Part shown: piece after piece, positions 26,008 through 35,446 of the stretch
Layout: every line of letters starts with the position of its first letter
Numbering within the stretch: position 1 is the stretch's first letter
Assembly (NCBI GenBank): GCA_003389215.1
Contig: QQVP01000068.1
Span: forward strand, 1 to 60,854
From: Planctomycetota bacterium
GTDB lineage: Bacteria > Planctomycetota > Planctomycetia > Pirellulales > UBA7805
DNA length: 60,854 nucleotides
Reading direction: 5' to 3'
Notes under the pieces: model-generated
The model's input: the letters and a program-made list of their open reading frames with translations, nothing else
Told to the model about the DNA's origin: nothing
Database searches by the model: none
Made by a program: the position numbers and the translations under genes

Positions 26008-27276
26008 TCACAGTTCCTCCAGACCCGTAAAGTTGGTGACCAGCGCGCGAAGCTTGCGCCGCAACACGGAATAGCTGAAGAAGGCCTTACACAACTCGTA
26101 GTTATGCTCGACCATTGCCTCGCGATAACCGGCGTCGTTGAGCACCTTCTGAACTTCGTCGACGACATCGCGGGTGAGATAGCCGTCCATCTTGATGACC
26201 TCGAACCCCTTCGGCTCAATGTCGGCCACGAAGATCGAGTAGCGATTCACCAACACCGGCTTGCGGAAGAAGAAGGCTTCCAACAGCGCGTTGCCGAAGC
26301 CTTCGTAAAGGCTCGGATAGGTGATGAAGTCGGCCACCGCGTAGGCGTCGGCCAGCGTGTAGGTCTTGCGGCCCTCGGCGTCGGTCGTGCGAACCTCGCC
26401 CATGCGGGTATGAATGAAGTGGAGCTCGACCCCCTCCTGTTCCGCCAGGTCGGTGAGCGCCTGGAGATACTCATCGCCTTCGTCGCCCGACTCGTGCGAG
26501 ACGACCAACTTGCACTTCGGAGTGCGGAGCTGGGCCACCAGCGAAATCGAGTGTTCGATGCCCTTGCGAGGAACGACCCGAGTCGGCTGCAGTATGAGGA
26601 TGTCATCTTCCGCCAGTCCGATCTCGTGGCGCAGCTGCTGGCTGTATTCGTCGGCCACCGGCGGAGTGCCTTCAAAATCGAGCACGTTGGGAACCAACAC
26701 CGACGACTCCCCTTTCCGCCAGGAAAGGTCCTGCTGTGCGAACGAGTTGATCGTGACGTGTTGAATCGCGGGCAGCGACGGGGGAAAGGCCATCGCCAGC
26801 ATGTCGCCGATCGCGTTCACCGCAAAGCGACTCCGCTCCCAATAGAAGTCGTGGTGATGGGCGATGGTGGGGATGCCGGTCTCGGCAATGTAGTGCGTCA
26901 GGGCGATGCCGAGCGGCACGTGCATCGGAATGCAGAGGGCGTTCTGCACGATCAGGATATCGATGCCGAAGCGATCGACGAACTCGTAGATCGTCTCCTT
27001 GAGATACTCGGCCAGCTCATAGATCTTCTTGGTGACTTCGGTGCCGCGCTGCCGTACCCCGTAGATCTGCTCGTTGATCCAGACGTTGTCGCGATCGTAG
27101 AAGTAGGCCTCCGGCACCAGCATGCTCACGTTCGGGTCGCGATCGAGCTTACCGGCATACCAGTGGCTGACGATCCGATGGTCCCAGAGAATCTTGGCCC
27201 ACTTGGCGGCCTCCAGCGAGACGCCGTCGTTGCCGGCAAAACGAGTCGACAGAAAGCCAATGTTGGGACTGGACAT
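26008..27276 (-). CDS. GT4 glycosyltransferase of the solute cluster
   Basis: About 422 residues, GT-B fold. The N-terminus is [20 protein letters not shown], with a typical GN(D)GV loop for acceptor binding. The donor half has [20 protein letters not shown] and the C-terminal E(x7)E motif in [17 protein letters not shown]. Its place between the GH13_18 phosphorylase and the HAD phosphatase suggests it adds a second sugar (for example mannose) to glucosylglycerate or its phosphate. This is inference from context; Rhodopirellula baltica is known to make mannosylglucosylglycerate. The ATG at 27276 fits the family start. Confidence 0.8.
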   Translation of the reverse strand: MSSPNIGFLSTRFAGNDGVSLEAAKWAKILWDHRIVSHWYAGKLDRDPNVSMLVPEAYFYDRDNVWINEQIYGVRQRGTEVTKKIYELAEYLKETIYEFVDRFGIDILIVQNALCIPMHVPLGIALTHYIAETGIPTIAHHHDFYWERSRFAVNAIGDMLAMAFPPSLPAIQHVTINSFAQQDLSWRKGESSVLVPNVLDFEGTPPVADEYSQQLRHEIGLAEDDILILQPTRVVPRKGIEHSISLVAQLRTPKCKLVVSHESGDEGDEYLQALTDLAEQEGVELHFIHTRMGEVRTTDAEGRKTYTLADAYAVADFITYPSLYEGFGNALLEAFFFRKPVLVNRYSIFVADIEPKGFEVIKMDGYLTRDVVDEVQKVLNDAGYREAMVEHNYELCKAFFSYSVLRRKLRALVTNFTGLEEL

Positions 27277-27329
27277 GCGACGCGGGGCGGCAGATCGTCG
27301 AGGCGGGTGGGGCCGGTGGGGGTGCTGCT

Positions 27330-28241
27330 CTATTCTAGCTCGCGCCGAGCCGCTTCCATACACGTCGGCAGAGATTCAAGCTCGACGAGGACGAGGTCGG
27401 GAGCTCCAGGCCGCAGGGCCGTCATCCGCGAATCGCCCTCGCGCATCCGCAGGCTGCGACGATCGCCCGCGAACAGCGCCGTTTGAAAGCCGACCGCCGC
27501 AGCCGGCAGCACGTCGTTGAGCATGTCGTTGCCCACATAGAGCACCTCGTGGGGCGCGATTCCGTCCTGCTCGAGGTCGCCACGGGCCAGCTCGAACAGG
27601 CTCGAGCCCGGCTTGGCCTCGCCCTGCTGATAGGAAAAATAGTTCCGATCGTCGCGGGCAATCTCGTCGCCAAAGGCCGTTGGCAGCAGGGTTTCCAGCA
27701 GCATTGGCGTGAAGAACTGGGCGTTGCTGATCAACCCCAACGACAGCCCCGCCGCGCGAAGCTGGCCCAGGCATTCGGCCGCTCCCGGCATCGGCCAGGT
27801 CGGGTTGGTCCGCAATTCGTACTCCAGGGCCAGCCGCTGGTAATCGATGGCCTCGGGCAGGTGGAGCCGACCGGTTTCCGCAAGCGACGCCAGGGCCGAC
27901 TGCCAGATGGCGACGATATCGACCTCCGGATATTCCACCCCGCGACCGCGACTCTCGGTGTGAGACGCCTCGATGGCCGCGGTGAGCGCCTCGCGACCCT
28001 CGCTCTCGGTGATCTCGGTTTCGATGCCAAGGAGCGTGACCGATTCGACGAAGGCGGTCTCGGCCGCCTCGGGCAAGAGCGTGCCCACCTCGCCGCTGCC
28101 GCTGATCAGGAGCGTGCCGTAAACGTCGAACAGCACACAGCGAATTCCCGGCAGGACCGCGTGGTGCGGGGCGACGTCGGTCGCCAGGGGCGCGAGCGGC
28201 CGACTGTGGCGGCGGATCATCTCGGAAAACTTGGTGTCCAT
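27330..28241 (-). CDS. HAD-family phosphatase of the solute cluster
   Basis: About 303 residues. Motif I is [11 protein letters not shown] (nucleophile Asp in DVYGT), motif II is GLISNAQFF, motif III Lys is in [10 protein letters not shown], and motif IV Asp is in [14 protein letters not shown] enzymes in such clusters remove the phosphate from glucosyl-3-phosphoglycerate or the mannosylated form. Substrate is inferred from the neighbours. The start at 28241 was chosen because it gives a short leader before motif I; ATGs further upstream are possible. There is no good Shine-Dalgarno sequence. It sits between two GT4 genes with gaps of 53 and 107 bp. Confidence 0.78.
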   Translation of the reverse strand: MDTKFSEMIRRHSRPLAPLATDVAPHHAVLPGIRCVLFDVYGTLLISGSGEVGTLLPEAAETAFVESVTLLGIETEITESEGREALTAAIEASHTESRGRGVEYPEVDIVAIWQSALASLAETGRLHLPEAIDYQRLALEYELRTNPTWPMPGAAECLGQLRAAGLSLGLISNAQFFTPMLLETLLPTAFGDEIARDDRNYFSYQQGEAKPGSSLFELARGDLEQDGIAPHEVLYVGNDMLNDVLPAAAVGFQTALFAGDRRSLRMREGDSRMTALRPGAPDLVLVELESLPTCMEAARRELE

Positions 28242-28348
28242 CGGGAGGCGATTGCTGCGGATGCGGAGGACGGCGGGGGACTGGCACATGGTAACGGACC
28301 GCCTGGCGGCTCGCGATAAGGGTGACAGGGTGCGGGCGTCGCGTCCAT

Positions 28349-29950
28349 TCACGCGGAAAGATGGTTCATTCGCAAGGGTCGCAGCCGCTTCAGCTGCAAG
28401 AACGATTCGAGAATCTGCTCGCCGGCGGGCGGCGGCTGCAGCGGCCCCGACGCGCGGGGCTCGGCGAGAATCTGTACGTAGAGATCTCGCAATCTTCCCC
28501 CAAAGCGTTCGAGTGAGTAATTGTTCTCGATCACCTGGCGATTCTGCTGTACCAGCTCGCGATGATTCTCGTCATTAGCCGTGAGCGCCTCGGCGAACCA
28601 GGCATTTCGCTCGATCAACTCACTGCGGCGGACTGCCGACTGGCAAATCGAGGCGAGCACCTGTCGCTGCAAGGGGATGTCGAGCGAACCAAAGTCGACA
28701 TCGTCGCCGGCGACGAGTTCGGCAAAGGCCTCGTCGAAACGCGCCGGCATCGCCTCTCGACGGCCGTATTGTCGCAAGACGCCGGCGTACGTCGTGGCCA
28801 GTGACTGGCGAAAGGTGTCGTGGCCGATCCAATCGAGCGGAATCGCAAGGCGGTCGTACATGTCGTCGAGGCGGAGTCCCTGCTCGGTGAAGTCGCCGGT
28901 AATCTCCGGCAGGTTGCGGCCGACCAAGGGTCGCCCGGCGAGCCATGCCTCGAGAAAGACCATGCCGAAACCTTCGGCCACGCTGGTCGTCATCAGCGCA
29001 TCGGCGGCCGCCACATTCTCGGCAAAACCGAGACCGCCGGAATCGCCGATGCCAAAGCGGCAGTTCAAGTCCAACTCGGCGGCCAGCTGTCGCCAGGCCT
29101 CGTAGTCGCCGCGCTCCGTCGGATTCAGAGGAGAGAGCGTCACGGCCAGCGTGGCCGCGCCGTCCGCGAGCGCCGACCAGAGCAGCAACTCGCCCAGATT
29201 CTTGCGACGAATGCCCCGCACGGGATAGAGCAACAGCGGAGTGTCTGCGGCGATCTGACAGTGGTCGGCCAGCTTGCGGCGAGCCACGTTCCGCGGCGGC
29301 AGACCGTCGAACGGCGCCACCGGGTTGGGCAGCCAGTGCAGTCGGGTCGCCGCCACGCCCGCCTTCGACAAGATGCTGCGATCGCGGCCGTTGAGCACCC
29401 CGTAGTGAACGCCGCTGCCTTGCGGATAGAGCACGGCCGGCAGCCGCTCGGGATGATCGGGCGTTAGCGCCGTCTGCAGCCGCAGGTAGAGCTCGGGACG
29501 AAAGTCCTCGGCAAAATCGTGAATCTGCAAGAGCGTGCCGCCCAGCTCGGGAGCCAACAGCTCGATCAGCCGCGGCAGCGCGACGTTCTTGCCCAGGGCG
29601 TGATTGTGCACGTGCAGGATCGTTTCGCCGGGCGTGAAGCCGTGATGACGCAAGGCGGCGAGCAGCTCGCTCGCCAGCTGCGCGGCGGTCGCACTCGGAT
29701 CGGGTCTGCCGCCCTCTCCGCCGTCTCCATCGTCATAGTCGAGACCCGGAATCTCCGCGCGGGCGATTTCCAGTTGGGGACACGCGCGCGGCAAGTCCTC
29801 CGGCCAGCCCTCGCGACGCCCGCCATAGATCAGCAACACCCGCCAGCGATCGCCCTCGTCGATCGCACGGCTCAGGCTGCGGAGGTGATTGGCAATCACC
29901 TGCGTTACGCCGCCTCGATTCAGGTGATAGTGAACAATCGCGATCTGCAT
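28349..29950 (-). CDS. GT4 glycosyltransferase, first gene of the solute cluster
   Basis: About 533 residues. The N-terminus IAIVHYHLNRGGVTQVIANH has the GGV loop of GT4 enzymes. The donor half has LLYPVRGIRRKNLGELL and the E(x7)E motif in TSVAEGFGMVFLEAWLAG. It is longer than most GT4 enzymes, with an extended C-terminal helical part. It begins a same-strand run of five genes for glucosylglycerate-type solutes; the donor and acceptor sugars cannot be told. The upstream gap (29951-30306) is shared with a divergent plus-strand gene and contains an imperfect duplication around 29968-30010. Confidence 0.8.
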   Translation of the reverse strand: MQIAIVHYHLNRGGVTQVIANHLRSLSRAIDEGDRWRVLLIYGGRREGWPEDLPRACPQLEIARAEIPGLDYDDGDGGEGGRPDPSATAAQLASELLAALRHHGFTPGETILHVHNHALGKNVALPRLIELLAPELGGTLLQIHDFAEDFRPELYLRLQTALTPDHPERLPAVLYPQGSGVHYGVLNGRDRSILSKAGVAATRLHWLPNPVAPFDGLPPRNVARRKLADHCQIAADTPLLLYPVRGIRRKNLGELLLWSALADGAATLAVTLSPLNPTERGDYEAWRQLAAELDLNCRFGIGDSGGLGFAENVAAADALMTTSVAEGFGMVFLEAWLAGRPLVGRNLPEITGDFTEQGLRLDDMYDRLAIPLDWIGHDTFRQSLATTYAGVLRQYGRREAMPARFDEAFAELVAGDDVDFGSLDIPLQRQVLASICQSAVRRSELIERNAWFAEALTANDENHRELVQQNRQVIENNYSLERFGGRLRDLYVQILAEPRASGPLQPPPAGEQILESFLQLKRLRPLRMNHLSA

Positions 29951-30156
29951 GATGAGTTCGTGACCGTCCCGCGCGGCATGCTGGGCCGCCGGACCGTCCC
30001 GCCGGACATGCTATCAGTCGACCACGATACGAGCCACCCAAGCACGGTCTCGATGGATGCGTTCTAAGGCGTGGCTGTGACAGTGGTTTGGCGAGCCGCC
30101 GGCATTTCGCATCGTCAACGCGGCAAACCTTGATGACCAATCGGAGCCCACCAAAT

Positions 30157-30184
30157 TTGACGATTCTCAGGGAAATGCTACATT
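30157..30184 (+). promoter_or_regulatory. Sigma-70-like promoter candidate
   Basis: TTGACG at 30157-30162 and TACATT at 30179-30184 are separated by 16 bp, about 123 bp before the start of the HHE-like gene. It lies in the 356-bp divergent gap 29951-30306, which otherwise holds no supported gene. Confidence 0.4.
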
Positions 30185-30306
30185 TGAGGAGAGGTTGCGA
30201 GATGCCGTTCGGCAATAGGTCGCCAATCTTTGCGTCGCCGGCAAGCACTTCGAAGCACGCACCACGACCGCCCGGCCTCTCGTTCACCGAACTTTGGAGG
30301 CGTCCG

Positions 30307-30747
30307 ATGGCTCATAGCGGTACGGCCAGTCGACCTTGGGCTGACGATTGCTCGGGAAGCACGATCGCCGAGATGGTGGCGCAGTTGGGGGAGCTCGTTG
30401 CGGAAGCTCCCCAGCATCGCGGCACATTGGTCGACCTCGTCGATACCCTGCGAGCGAAGCTGCGGACGCGTTTCATTCGCTACGACGACGATCTGCTGGC
30501 CGAGGCGGTGTTTCAGGCACCCTGGCTAACCGGTTTCGCCGAGGCGCTTCGCCACGAGCACGTTGAGTTGCTACGTGTCCTGGAGACGCTCCGCGAGCGA
30601 GCCGCCCGCTCCGACGAGGGTGTCGCCGCACAACGGGGACTCGAACAGAGCTACCACGAATTTGTCGAGTTGCTGGGCAAGCACGACGGCGGCCGGCGCA
30701 ACTTGATCTACGAATCGCAGCTCTGCCAAGGCCATCTGCACGAGTAG
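30307..30747 (+). CDS. Small helical protein, hemerythrin (HHE)-like
   Basis: About 146 residues, all-helical by pattern. LTGFAEALRHEHVELLRVLE and ELLGKHDGGRRNLIYES resemble the HxxxE and HxxxxE/E helices of HHE cation-binding domains, but the full set of iron ligands is not clear. GGAGGCG just before the ATG at 30307 supports this start; an open frame upstream has no homology. It precedes the sigma-54 activator gene on the same strand, but 432 bp away, so a functional link is only a suggestion. No signal peptide or membrane segment. Confidence 0.55.
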   Translation: MAHSGTASRPWADDCSGSTIAEMVAQLGELVAEAPQHRGTLVDLVDTLRAKLRTRFIRYDDDLLAEAVFQAPWLTGFAEALRHEHVELLRVLETLRERAARSDEGVAAQRGLEQSYHEFVELLGKHDGGRRNLIYESQLCQGHLHE

Positions 30748-31179
30748 TTGCCGGCGGCTAAGCTTCTTCGCAGAGTGCCGCGCTAGCCGCCTGCCCTGCT
30801 GTCAGAAAGTCTGCCTACGAAAGCGGGCGGCGGCGGAGTGCCCCGACGGACAGCTCCGCCACCGCGGTGTCACCGTGACGTGACATCCCTTCTGCTGCCC
30901 CACCAGCAGCCGCTCTCGGTCTCGGTGACCTGTCGCTTCCGGTCGGGCCAACAACCGTCGCTCTTGGCTCGACCGTCTGCCCCGGCGACAGCTCAAACGC
31001 CGTGATTTGCAAAGCGAGTGCCAATTCTCGCGCGGAGCTTTGTAACTCGACACGCGTGGGGCACTTAGATTCGCACCGGCAGCGGACGGCACAATCGACA
31101 GTCGCATCGGCACGTGCACCGAATGGACATTGCTAGCCGACGTCCGTACATTGGCTGTACATCTCCCCGGGGTCTCGCC
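30748..31179. other. Intergenic region before the sigma-54 activator gene
   Basis: No supported gene. A 69-codon minus-strand frame (30815-31024) is open but has no recognised features. Hairpins are present: GGCGGAG/CTCCGCC around 30832-30862, and GGTGTCAC/GTGACATC around 30867-30888. Confidence 0.4.
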
Positions 31180-32790
31180 ATGCAGCTCTTCTCCGATGCC
31201 GATCGTCGGTTTAGCGAAGCGGTTTCGCAGCTCGCCTACACCAACCCGTTCCTGCCCGAACGAATCGAACGGGAAAAGGCCGTTCTCGGTCGGCAGTTCA
31301 ACGAGCCCCGTTCGGTGTGGAGCCGGCGGGTCGAGGAGGAGCAGACACGGCCGAACGTGCTGAAGATCCGCGAGCGGGTCGACGCGGTAGTCGACAAGAC
31401 GCATGGCCGTCTCAAAGCACAAGACGCGCGGCGCGACGCGATCGCAGAGCCGGATCGGACGCTCTATCAGGACCTCGTCCACTACGTGCTCTACTACCGC
31501 TACTGGGCCTCGTTTTCGGCAGCGATCTCGGCCAGCGACCCGCGCGACCAGAAGGTACCCTTCTGGGAGGACTTTCGCCGCGACTTCGTCCACCTGCTCG
31601 CCCCGGTGCTCGGTCCTGACACGGCGGCCCGCGAAGCCCGCCATCTGTTTGCCTGCCTGTTCCAACTGCGACGGGCGTTTCATCACACCTTCAACTTCAT
31701 CGTCGGCGCGTCGCCGTCGGCCGCGCGGCTGCGGGCCCGCATCTGGCAATCGATCTTCACACACGACGTGCGTCGTTATCGTCGTTCGCTGTTCGACAAG
31801 ATGGGCGACATCACGACGCTCATCACCGGACCTTCGGGCACGGGCAAGGAGCTGGTCGCGCGGGCGATCGGCCTGTCGCGGTTTCTTCCCTTCGACCCGC
31901 GGCAGCAGCGGTTCGACGCCGATCCGCACGGACTGTTTTCGGCCGTCAATCTGTCGGCCCTCTCGCCTTCGTTGATCGAGTCCGAATTGTTCGGTCATCG
32001 TCGCGGCGCGTTTACCGGAGCGACCGAAGATCGCACCGGCTGGTTGGAAGCGTGTCCGCCGCTGGGGACCGTCTTTCTCGACGAGATCGGCGAACTCGAC
32101 GCGTCGATTCAGGTGAAGCTGCTGCGGGTGCTTCAGGACCGCGCTTTCCAACGACTCGGCGATACGACCGAACGCCACTTCGAAGGCAAGATCGTGGCGG
32201 CCACGAATCGCGACCTCGCCCACGAGATGCTGGCGGGGCGGTTTCGCGAAGACCTCTACTATCGACTCTGCTCTGACCTGATCACGACGCCGAGTCTGGC
32301 CGAGCAATTGGCCGAGGCGCCCGACGACTTGCCCAACCTGGTCCGCTATCTGGCGCAGCGCATCTGCCCCGACGAAGCGGACGCCCTGGCGGACGAGGTC
32401 GTCGAGTGGGTGACGGCAAACCTGGGTGCGGACTACGCCTGGCCGGGCAACATTCGCGAACTGGAACAGTGCGTGCGGAATATCCTCGTACACAAGGAGT
32501 ATTGTCCGCTCGCCGCGACCGGCGACGGGTCGCAGGGAGGGTCGCCGCCCGCGGTCCGCCCAGGAAATGGTGCAGCGGCGGACACGGGGCATCACGAAGC
32601 CGCCGCTTCGCTGGCCAGACGTATCGCCGACGAGATGGCCCATGCCCGCCTGACCGCCGAAGAGTTGCTGCAGCACTACTGCACGCTCGTCTACGCCACC
32701 GCGGGAAGTTACGAGGCGACGGCCCGCCAGCTGAAGCTCGATCGCCGCACGGTGAAAAGCAAAGTCAACCTGGCGTTGCTCGACTCGTAG
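31180..32790 (+). CDS. Sigma-54-dependent transcriptional activator with unusual N-terminal domain
   Basis: About 536 residues. The AAA+ core has Walker A GPSGTGKE (217-224), the sigma-54 contact loop GAFTGA (276-281), and Walker B TVFLDEIGEL (298-306). The C-terminus is a Fis-type helix-turn-helix (YEATARQLKLDRRTVKSKV). The first 210 residues are not a receiver, PAS or GAF domain: they are helical and rich in Arg, Phe and Trp (LAYTNPFLPERIEREKAVLG, LVHYVLYYRYWASF). This domain is probably the signal input. The ATG at 31180 gives this architecture; upstream codons are less plausible. The target promoter and signal are unknown. It is followed by mrfA, 222 bp away. Confidence 0.88.
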   Translation: MQLFSDADRRFSEAVSQLAYTNPFLPERIEREKAVLGRQFNEPRSVWSRRVEEEQTRPNVLKIRERVDAVVDKTHGRLKAQDARRDAIAEPDRTLYQDLVHYVLYYRYWASFSAAISASDPRDQKVPFWEDFRRDFVHLLAPVLGPDTAAREARHLFACLFQLRRAFHHTFNFIVGASPSAARLRARIWQSIFTHDVRRYRRSLFDKMGDITTLITGPSGTGKELVARAIGLSRFLPFDPRQQRFDADPHGLFSAVNLSALSPSLIESELFGHRRGAFTGATEDRTGWLEACPPLGTVFLDEIGELDASIQVKLLRVLQDRAFQRLGDTTERHFEGKIVAATNRDLAHEMLAGRFREDLYYRLCSDLITTPSLAEQLAEAPDDLPNLVRYLAQRICPDEADALADEVVEWVTANLGADYAWPGNIRELEQCVRNILVHKEYCPLAATGDGSQGGSPPAVRPGNGAAADTGHHEAAASLARRIADEMAHARLTAEELLQHYCTLVYATAGSYEATARQLKLDRRTVKSKVNLALLDS

Positions 32791-32871
32791 CGGGCCGGGT
32801 AAAGGGCCGTGATCAGCGACTTGGTCTTGCTCGCTCGACGCGCGACTCCTACACTAGACGTCTGTTTAGTA

Positions 32872-32960
32872 CTAGGCTTTGTCTCAAGAGATTCTGCGGC
32901 TCAGCAGGCGCTTCGCCCTCCCGACGGACGTTTGGAAACGCGTTTTGAGACAAAGCCTAG
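32872..32960. repeat. 89-bp element with 16-bp perfect terminal inverted repeats
   Basis: CTAGGCTTTGTCTCAA at 32872-32887 is the exact reverse complement of TTGAGACAAAGCCTAG at 32945-32960. The core (32890-32926, beginning GATTCTGCGGCTCAGCAGG) recurs within mrfB at 35636-35675, identical at all but one position apart from a 3-nt indel. It lies in the 222-bp gap before mrfA. It looks like a miniature mobile element or a REP-like repeat; no transposase is nearby. Confidence 0.88.
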
Positions 32961-33012
32961 CAGGCCGGGGCGCTTCCCCGTGCGATCGTCTTGTGAGCAG
33001 GAGCCTGGCAAC

Positions 33013-35394
33013 ATGGATGTCGCTGCCTTTCTCGATTCGCTGCGATCTCAATCGCGCTACGGTGGTCAGATCGAACACGTGGAAGTGCTGCCGCAGCGCG
33101 AAGGCACGTTCGCTTCGCCGACGCGCCCGCTGCCCGATCCGCTGCGTGCGTTACTCGCCGCCCGCGGCATTGAACAACTCTATTCGCACCAGGTCGCCTC
33201 ACTCGAGCATGCGCGCCAGGGACGCGATGCGGTGGTCGTCAGCGGCACCGCCAGTGGCAAGACGCTCTGCTACAACCTGCCGATTCTCGAGCGAGTCCTC
33301 GAAGAGCCGCAAACGCGGGCCCTCTATCTCTATCCGACCAAGGCCCTGGCCCAGGATCAGCTGAAGGGCCTGCTCGAGTTGCTTTCGACGAGCGAGGCGA
33401 TTCATCGTCAGATCACGCCTGGCGTGTTCGATGGCGATACGCCCACCGCCCAGCGACGGCGCATCAAGGCCGAAGCGAACCTGGTGCTGTCGAATCCCGA
33501 CATGCTGCACGCGTCGATCCTGCCGCATCATCCCAAGTGGGGACAGTTCTACAGCGACCTGCGCTACGTCGTGCTCGACGAAGTGCATACCTATCGCGGC
33601 ATCCTGGGCGCCCACGTGGCCTGCGTGCTGCGGCGATTGGTACGCGTTTGCGAGCATTACGGATCGCGGCCCGTGTTTCTCGCGGCCAGTGCCACGATCG
33701 CCAACCCCGGCGAGCTGGTCTCGCGGCTGCTCGGGCGGGACGTGGCCGTGGTGGCCGAAGACGGCGCGCCGCGGGGGCGCAAGTATTTCGCCTTCTGGAA
33801 TCCGTCACCGTTGGGCAACGATCGCCTGGCCCATGCCAGCCCCGCCGAGGACGCGGTCGCGGTGATGGTCGAGGCGATCGACGCGGACGCTCAGGCTTTG
33901 GCCTTTACCCGCACGCGTCAGGCGGCCGAGTTGATCCACCGCTACGTGACCGAGTCTCTGCAGCAACGGCGGTCGCCGTTCGCCAAGTCGGTCCGGGCCT
34001 ATCGCGGCGGATACTTGCCGAACGAGCGCCGCCAGATCGAGCAGGATCTGTTCGCGGGCAAGCTCCGCGGCGTGGCCAGTACCAATGCCCTGGAGCTGGG
34101 CGTCGACATCGGCTCGCTCGACGTGGCCATTCTGGTCGGCTACCCCGGCACGATCGCCAGCACCTGGCAACAGGCCGGACGAAGCGGGCGCCGCCACGAC
34201 GACAGCCTGGTCGTGTTCGTCGCGGGCAACGACCCGGTCGATCACTTTCTGCTGCGGCATCCCGACTATTTCTTCAGCCAGTCGCCCGAGCATGCCGTCG
34301 TCGATCCGGACAATCCGTACGTGGTGGCCCGGCACCTGAAGTCGGCGGCGTTCGAGCTGCCGCTGGCCGACGCCGACCTGAACACGTTCGGTCCCCTGGC
34401 GGCGCCGATCGCGGAGTTGCTCTGCGAGGCCGAGGAGCTGAACGTCGTCGATGCGAAGTACTACTTTGCCGGCGGCAACAACCCGGCCGTCGGCGTCAGT
34501 CTGCGTCACATGAGCGACAACACATTCAGCATCGTGCTCCGCAGCGAGACGGACGATCCGAACTTTGCCGCCAAGACCAAGCCGGGCCAGCACGAGGTGA
34601 TCGCCAACGTCGACGCGATCAGCGCGCCCGAGTTGATCTATCCCGAGGCGGTTTATCTGCACAATGGCGAGTCGTACTTCGTCCGCGAGCTCGATCTCGA
34701 AGGCAAAGTCGCCTATGTCGAGCGGCACGAGATGGACTACTACACCCAGGCCGTGCTGGAGAGCCAGGTGCAGATACGCGGCGAGCGCAAGTCAAGCGCG
34801 GCCCTGGCCGGCAGTACGCTCGGCTACGGCGATGTCGACGTGGAATGGAAGACGGTCGCCTTCAAGAAGATCAAGTTCAACACCCGCGAGAACATCGGCA
34901 TGGGTCCGGTCGACATCCCCTCGCAGACGCTCTCGACGACCGCCTGTTGGATCGCGCCGAACGACGAGATTCGCGCGGCGATGAAGGCCGAGAAGCTGCG
35001 CGCCGGCGAGGGCGTTTGTGGACTGCGCAATCTGGCGGTCACCGCGATGCCGATGTTGGCCATGTGCGACGCCCGCGACTTGGGCGGGGCCGTGGATAGC
35101 AAGAACCTCGGTCACAGCACGGTGATTCTCTACGATCGCTATCCCGGCGGGCTCGGCTATTGCGAAAAGGGCTTCGAGCACGTCGAAGAGTTGCTCAAGC
35201 TGTGTCACGAGATGGTGGCCGAATGCGACTGCGAAGACGGTTGTCCGAGTTGCGTCGGCCTGCCCAATTTGCGACCCGCCATCCACAGCGATCCGGACCT
35301 GTCGCGCGGCTATCCGATGCCGAACAAACGGGCGACGATTCGCCTGTTAGAATTGCTGCGGCAGTCGATCGGCCGCGAGACGGTCTCGGTCTAG
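33013..35394 (+). CDS. mrfA: DEAD/DEAH-box helicase MrfA/YprA family
   Basis: About 793 residues. Superfamily 2 helicase motifs: Walker A VSGTASGKTLCYN, motif Ia YLYPTKALAQDQ, DEVH in VVLDEVHTYRG, motif III LAASATIANP, motif IV-VI through STNALELGVDIGSLDVAIL and QAGRSGRR. The C-terminal domain has the conserved cysteine cluster Cys738, Cys740, Cys744 and Cys747 (CDCEDGCPSC), typical of the YprA/MrfA family. In Bacillus subtilis MrfA acts with the nuclease MrfB in repair of mitomycin-type DNA lesions. Here mrfB follows 52 bp downstream, supporting the assignment. Start ATG at 33013 matches the family; longer frames run into the repeat element. Confidence 0.9.
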   Translation: MDVAAFLDSLRSQSRYGGQIEHVEVLPQREGTFASPTRPLPDPLRALLAARGIEQLYSHQVASLEHARQGRDAVVVSGTASGKTLCYNLPILERVLEEPQTRALYLYPTKALAQDQLKGLLELLSTSEAIHRQITPGVFDGDTPTAQRRRIKAEANLVLSNPDMLHASILPHHPKWGQFYSDLRYVVLDEVHTYRGILGAHVACVLRRLVRVCEHYGSRPVFLAASATIANPGELVSRLLGRDVAVVAEDGAPRGRKYFAFWNPSPLGNDRLAHASPAEDAVAVMVEAIDADAQALAFTRTRQAAELIHRYVTESLQQRRSPFAKSVRAYRGGYLPNERRQIEQDLFAGKLRGVASTNALELGVDIGSLDVAILVGYPGTIASTWQQAGRSGRRHDDSLVVFVAGNDPVDHFLLRHPDYFFSQSPEHAVVDPDNPYVVARHLKSAAFELPLADADLNTFGPLAAPIAELLCEAEELNVVDAKYYFAGGNNPAVGVSLRHMSDNTFSIVLRSETDDPNFAAKTKPGQHEVIANVDAISAPELIYPEAVYLHNGESYFVRELDLEGKVAYVERHEMDYYTQAVLESQVQIRGERKSSAALAGSTLGYGDVDVEWKTVAFKKIKFNTRENIGMGPVDIPSQTLSTTACWIAPNDEIRAAMKAEKLRAGEGVCGLRNLAVTAMPMLAMCDARDLGGAVDSKNLGHSTVILYDRYPGGLGYCEKGFEHVEELLKLCHEMVAECDCEDGCPSCVGLPNLRPAIHSDPDLSRGYPMPNKRATIRLLELLRQSIGRETVSV

Positions 35395-35446
35395 CCGGTT
35401 GGCCCAATCGGCCCGGCCTGCTCGCACCGCGTGGGAACGCTACACG

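Noticed and set aside
30815..31024. 69-codon minus-strand frame as a gene
   Set aside because: No ribosome site, no recognisable domain, and composition like other random open frames in GC-rich DNA.
31053..31080. Sigma-54-like promoter (GGGGCAC...CGCACC)
   Set aside because: The spacing between the GG and GC elements is one base off the -24/-12 consensus, and the TTGC box is poor.
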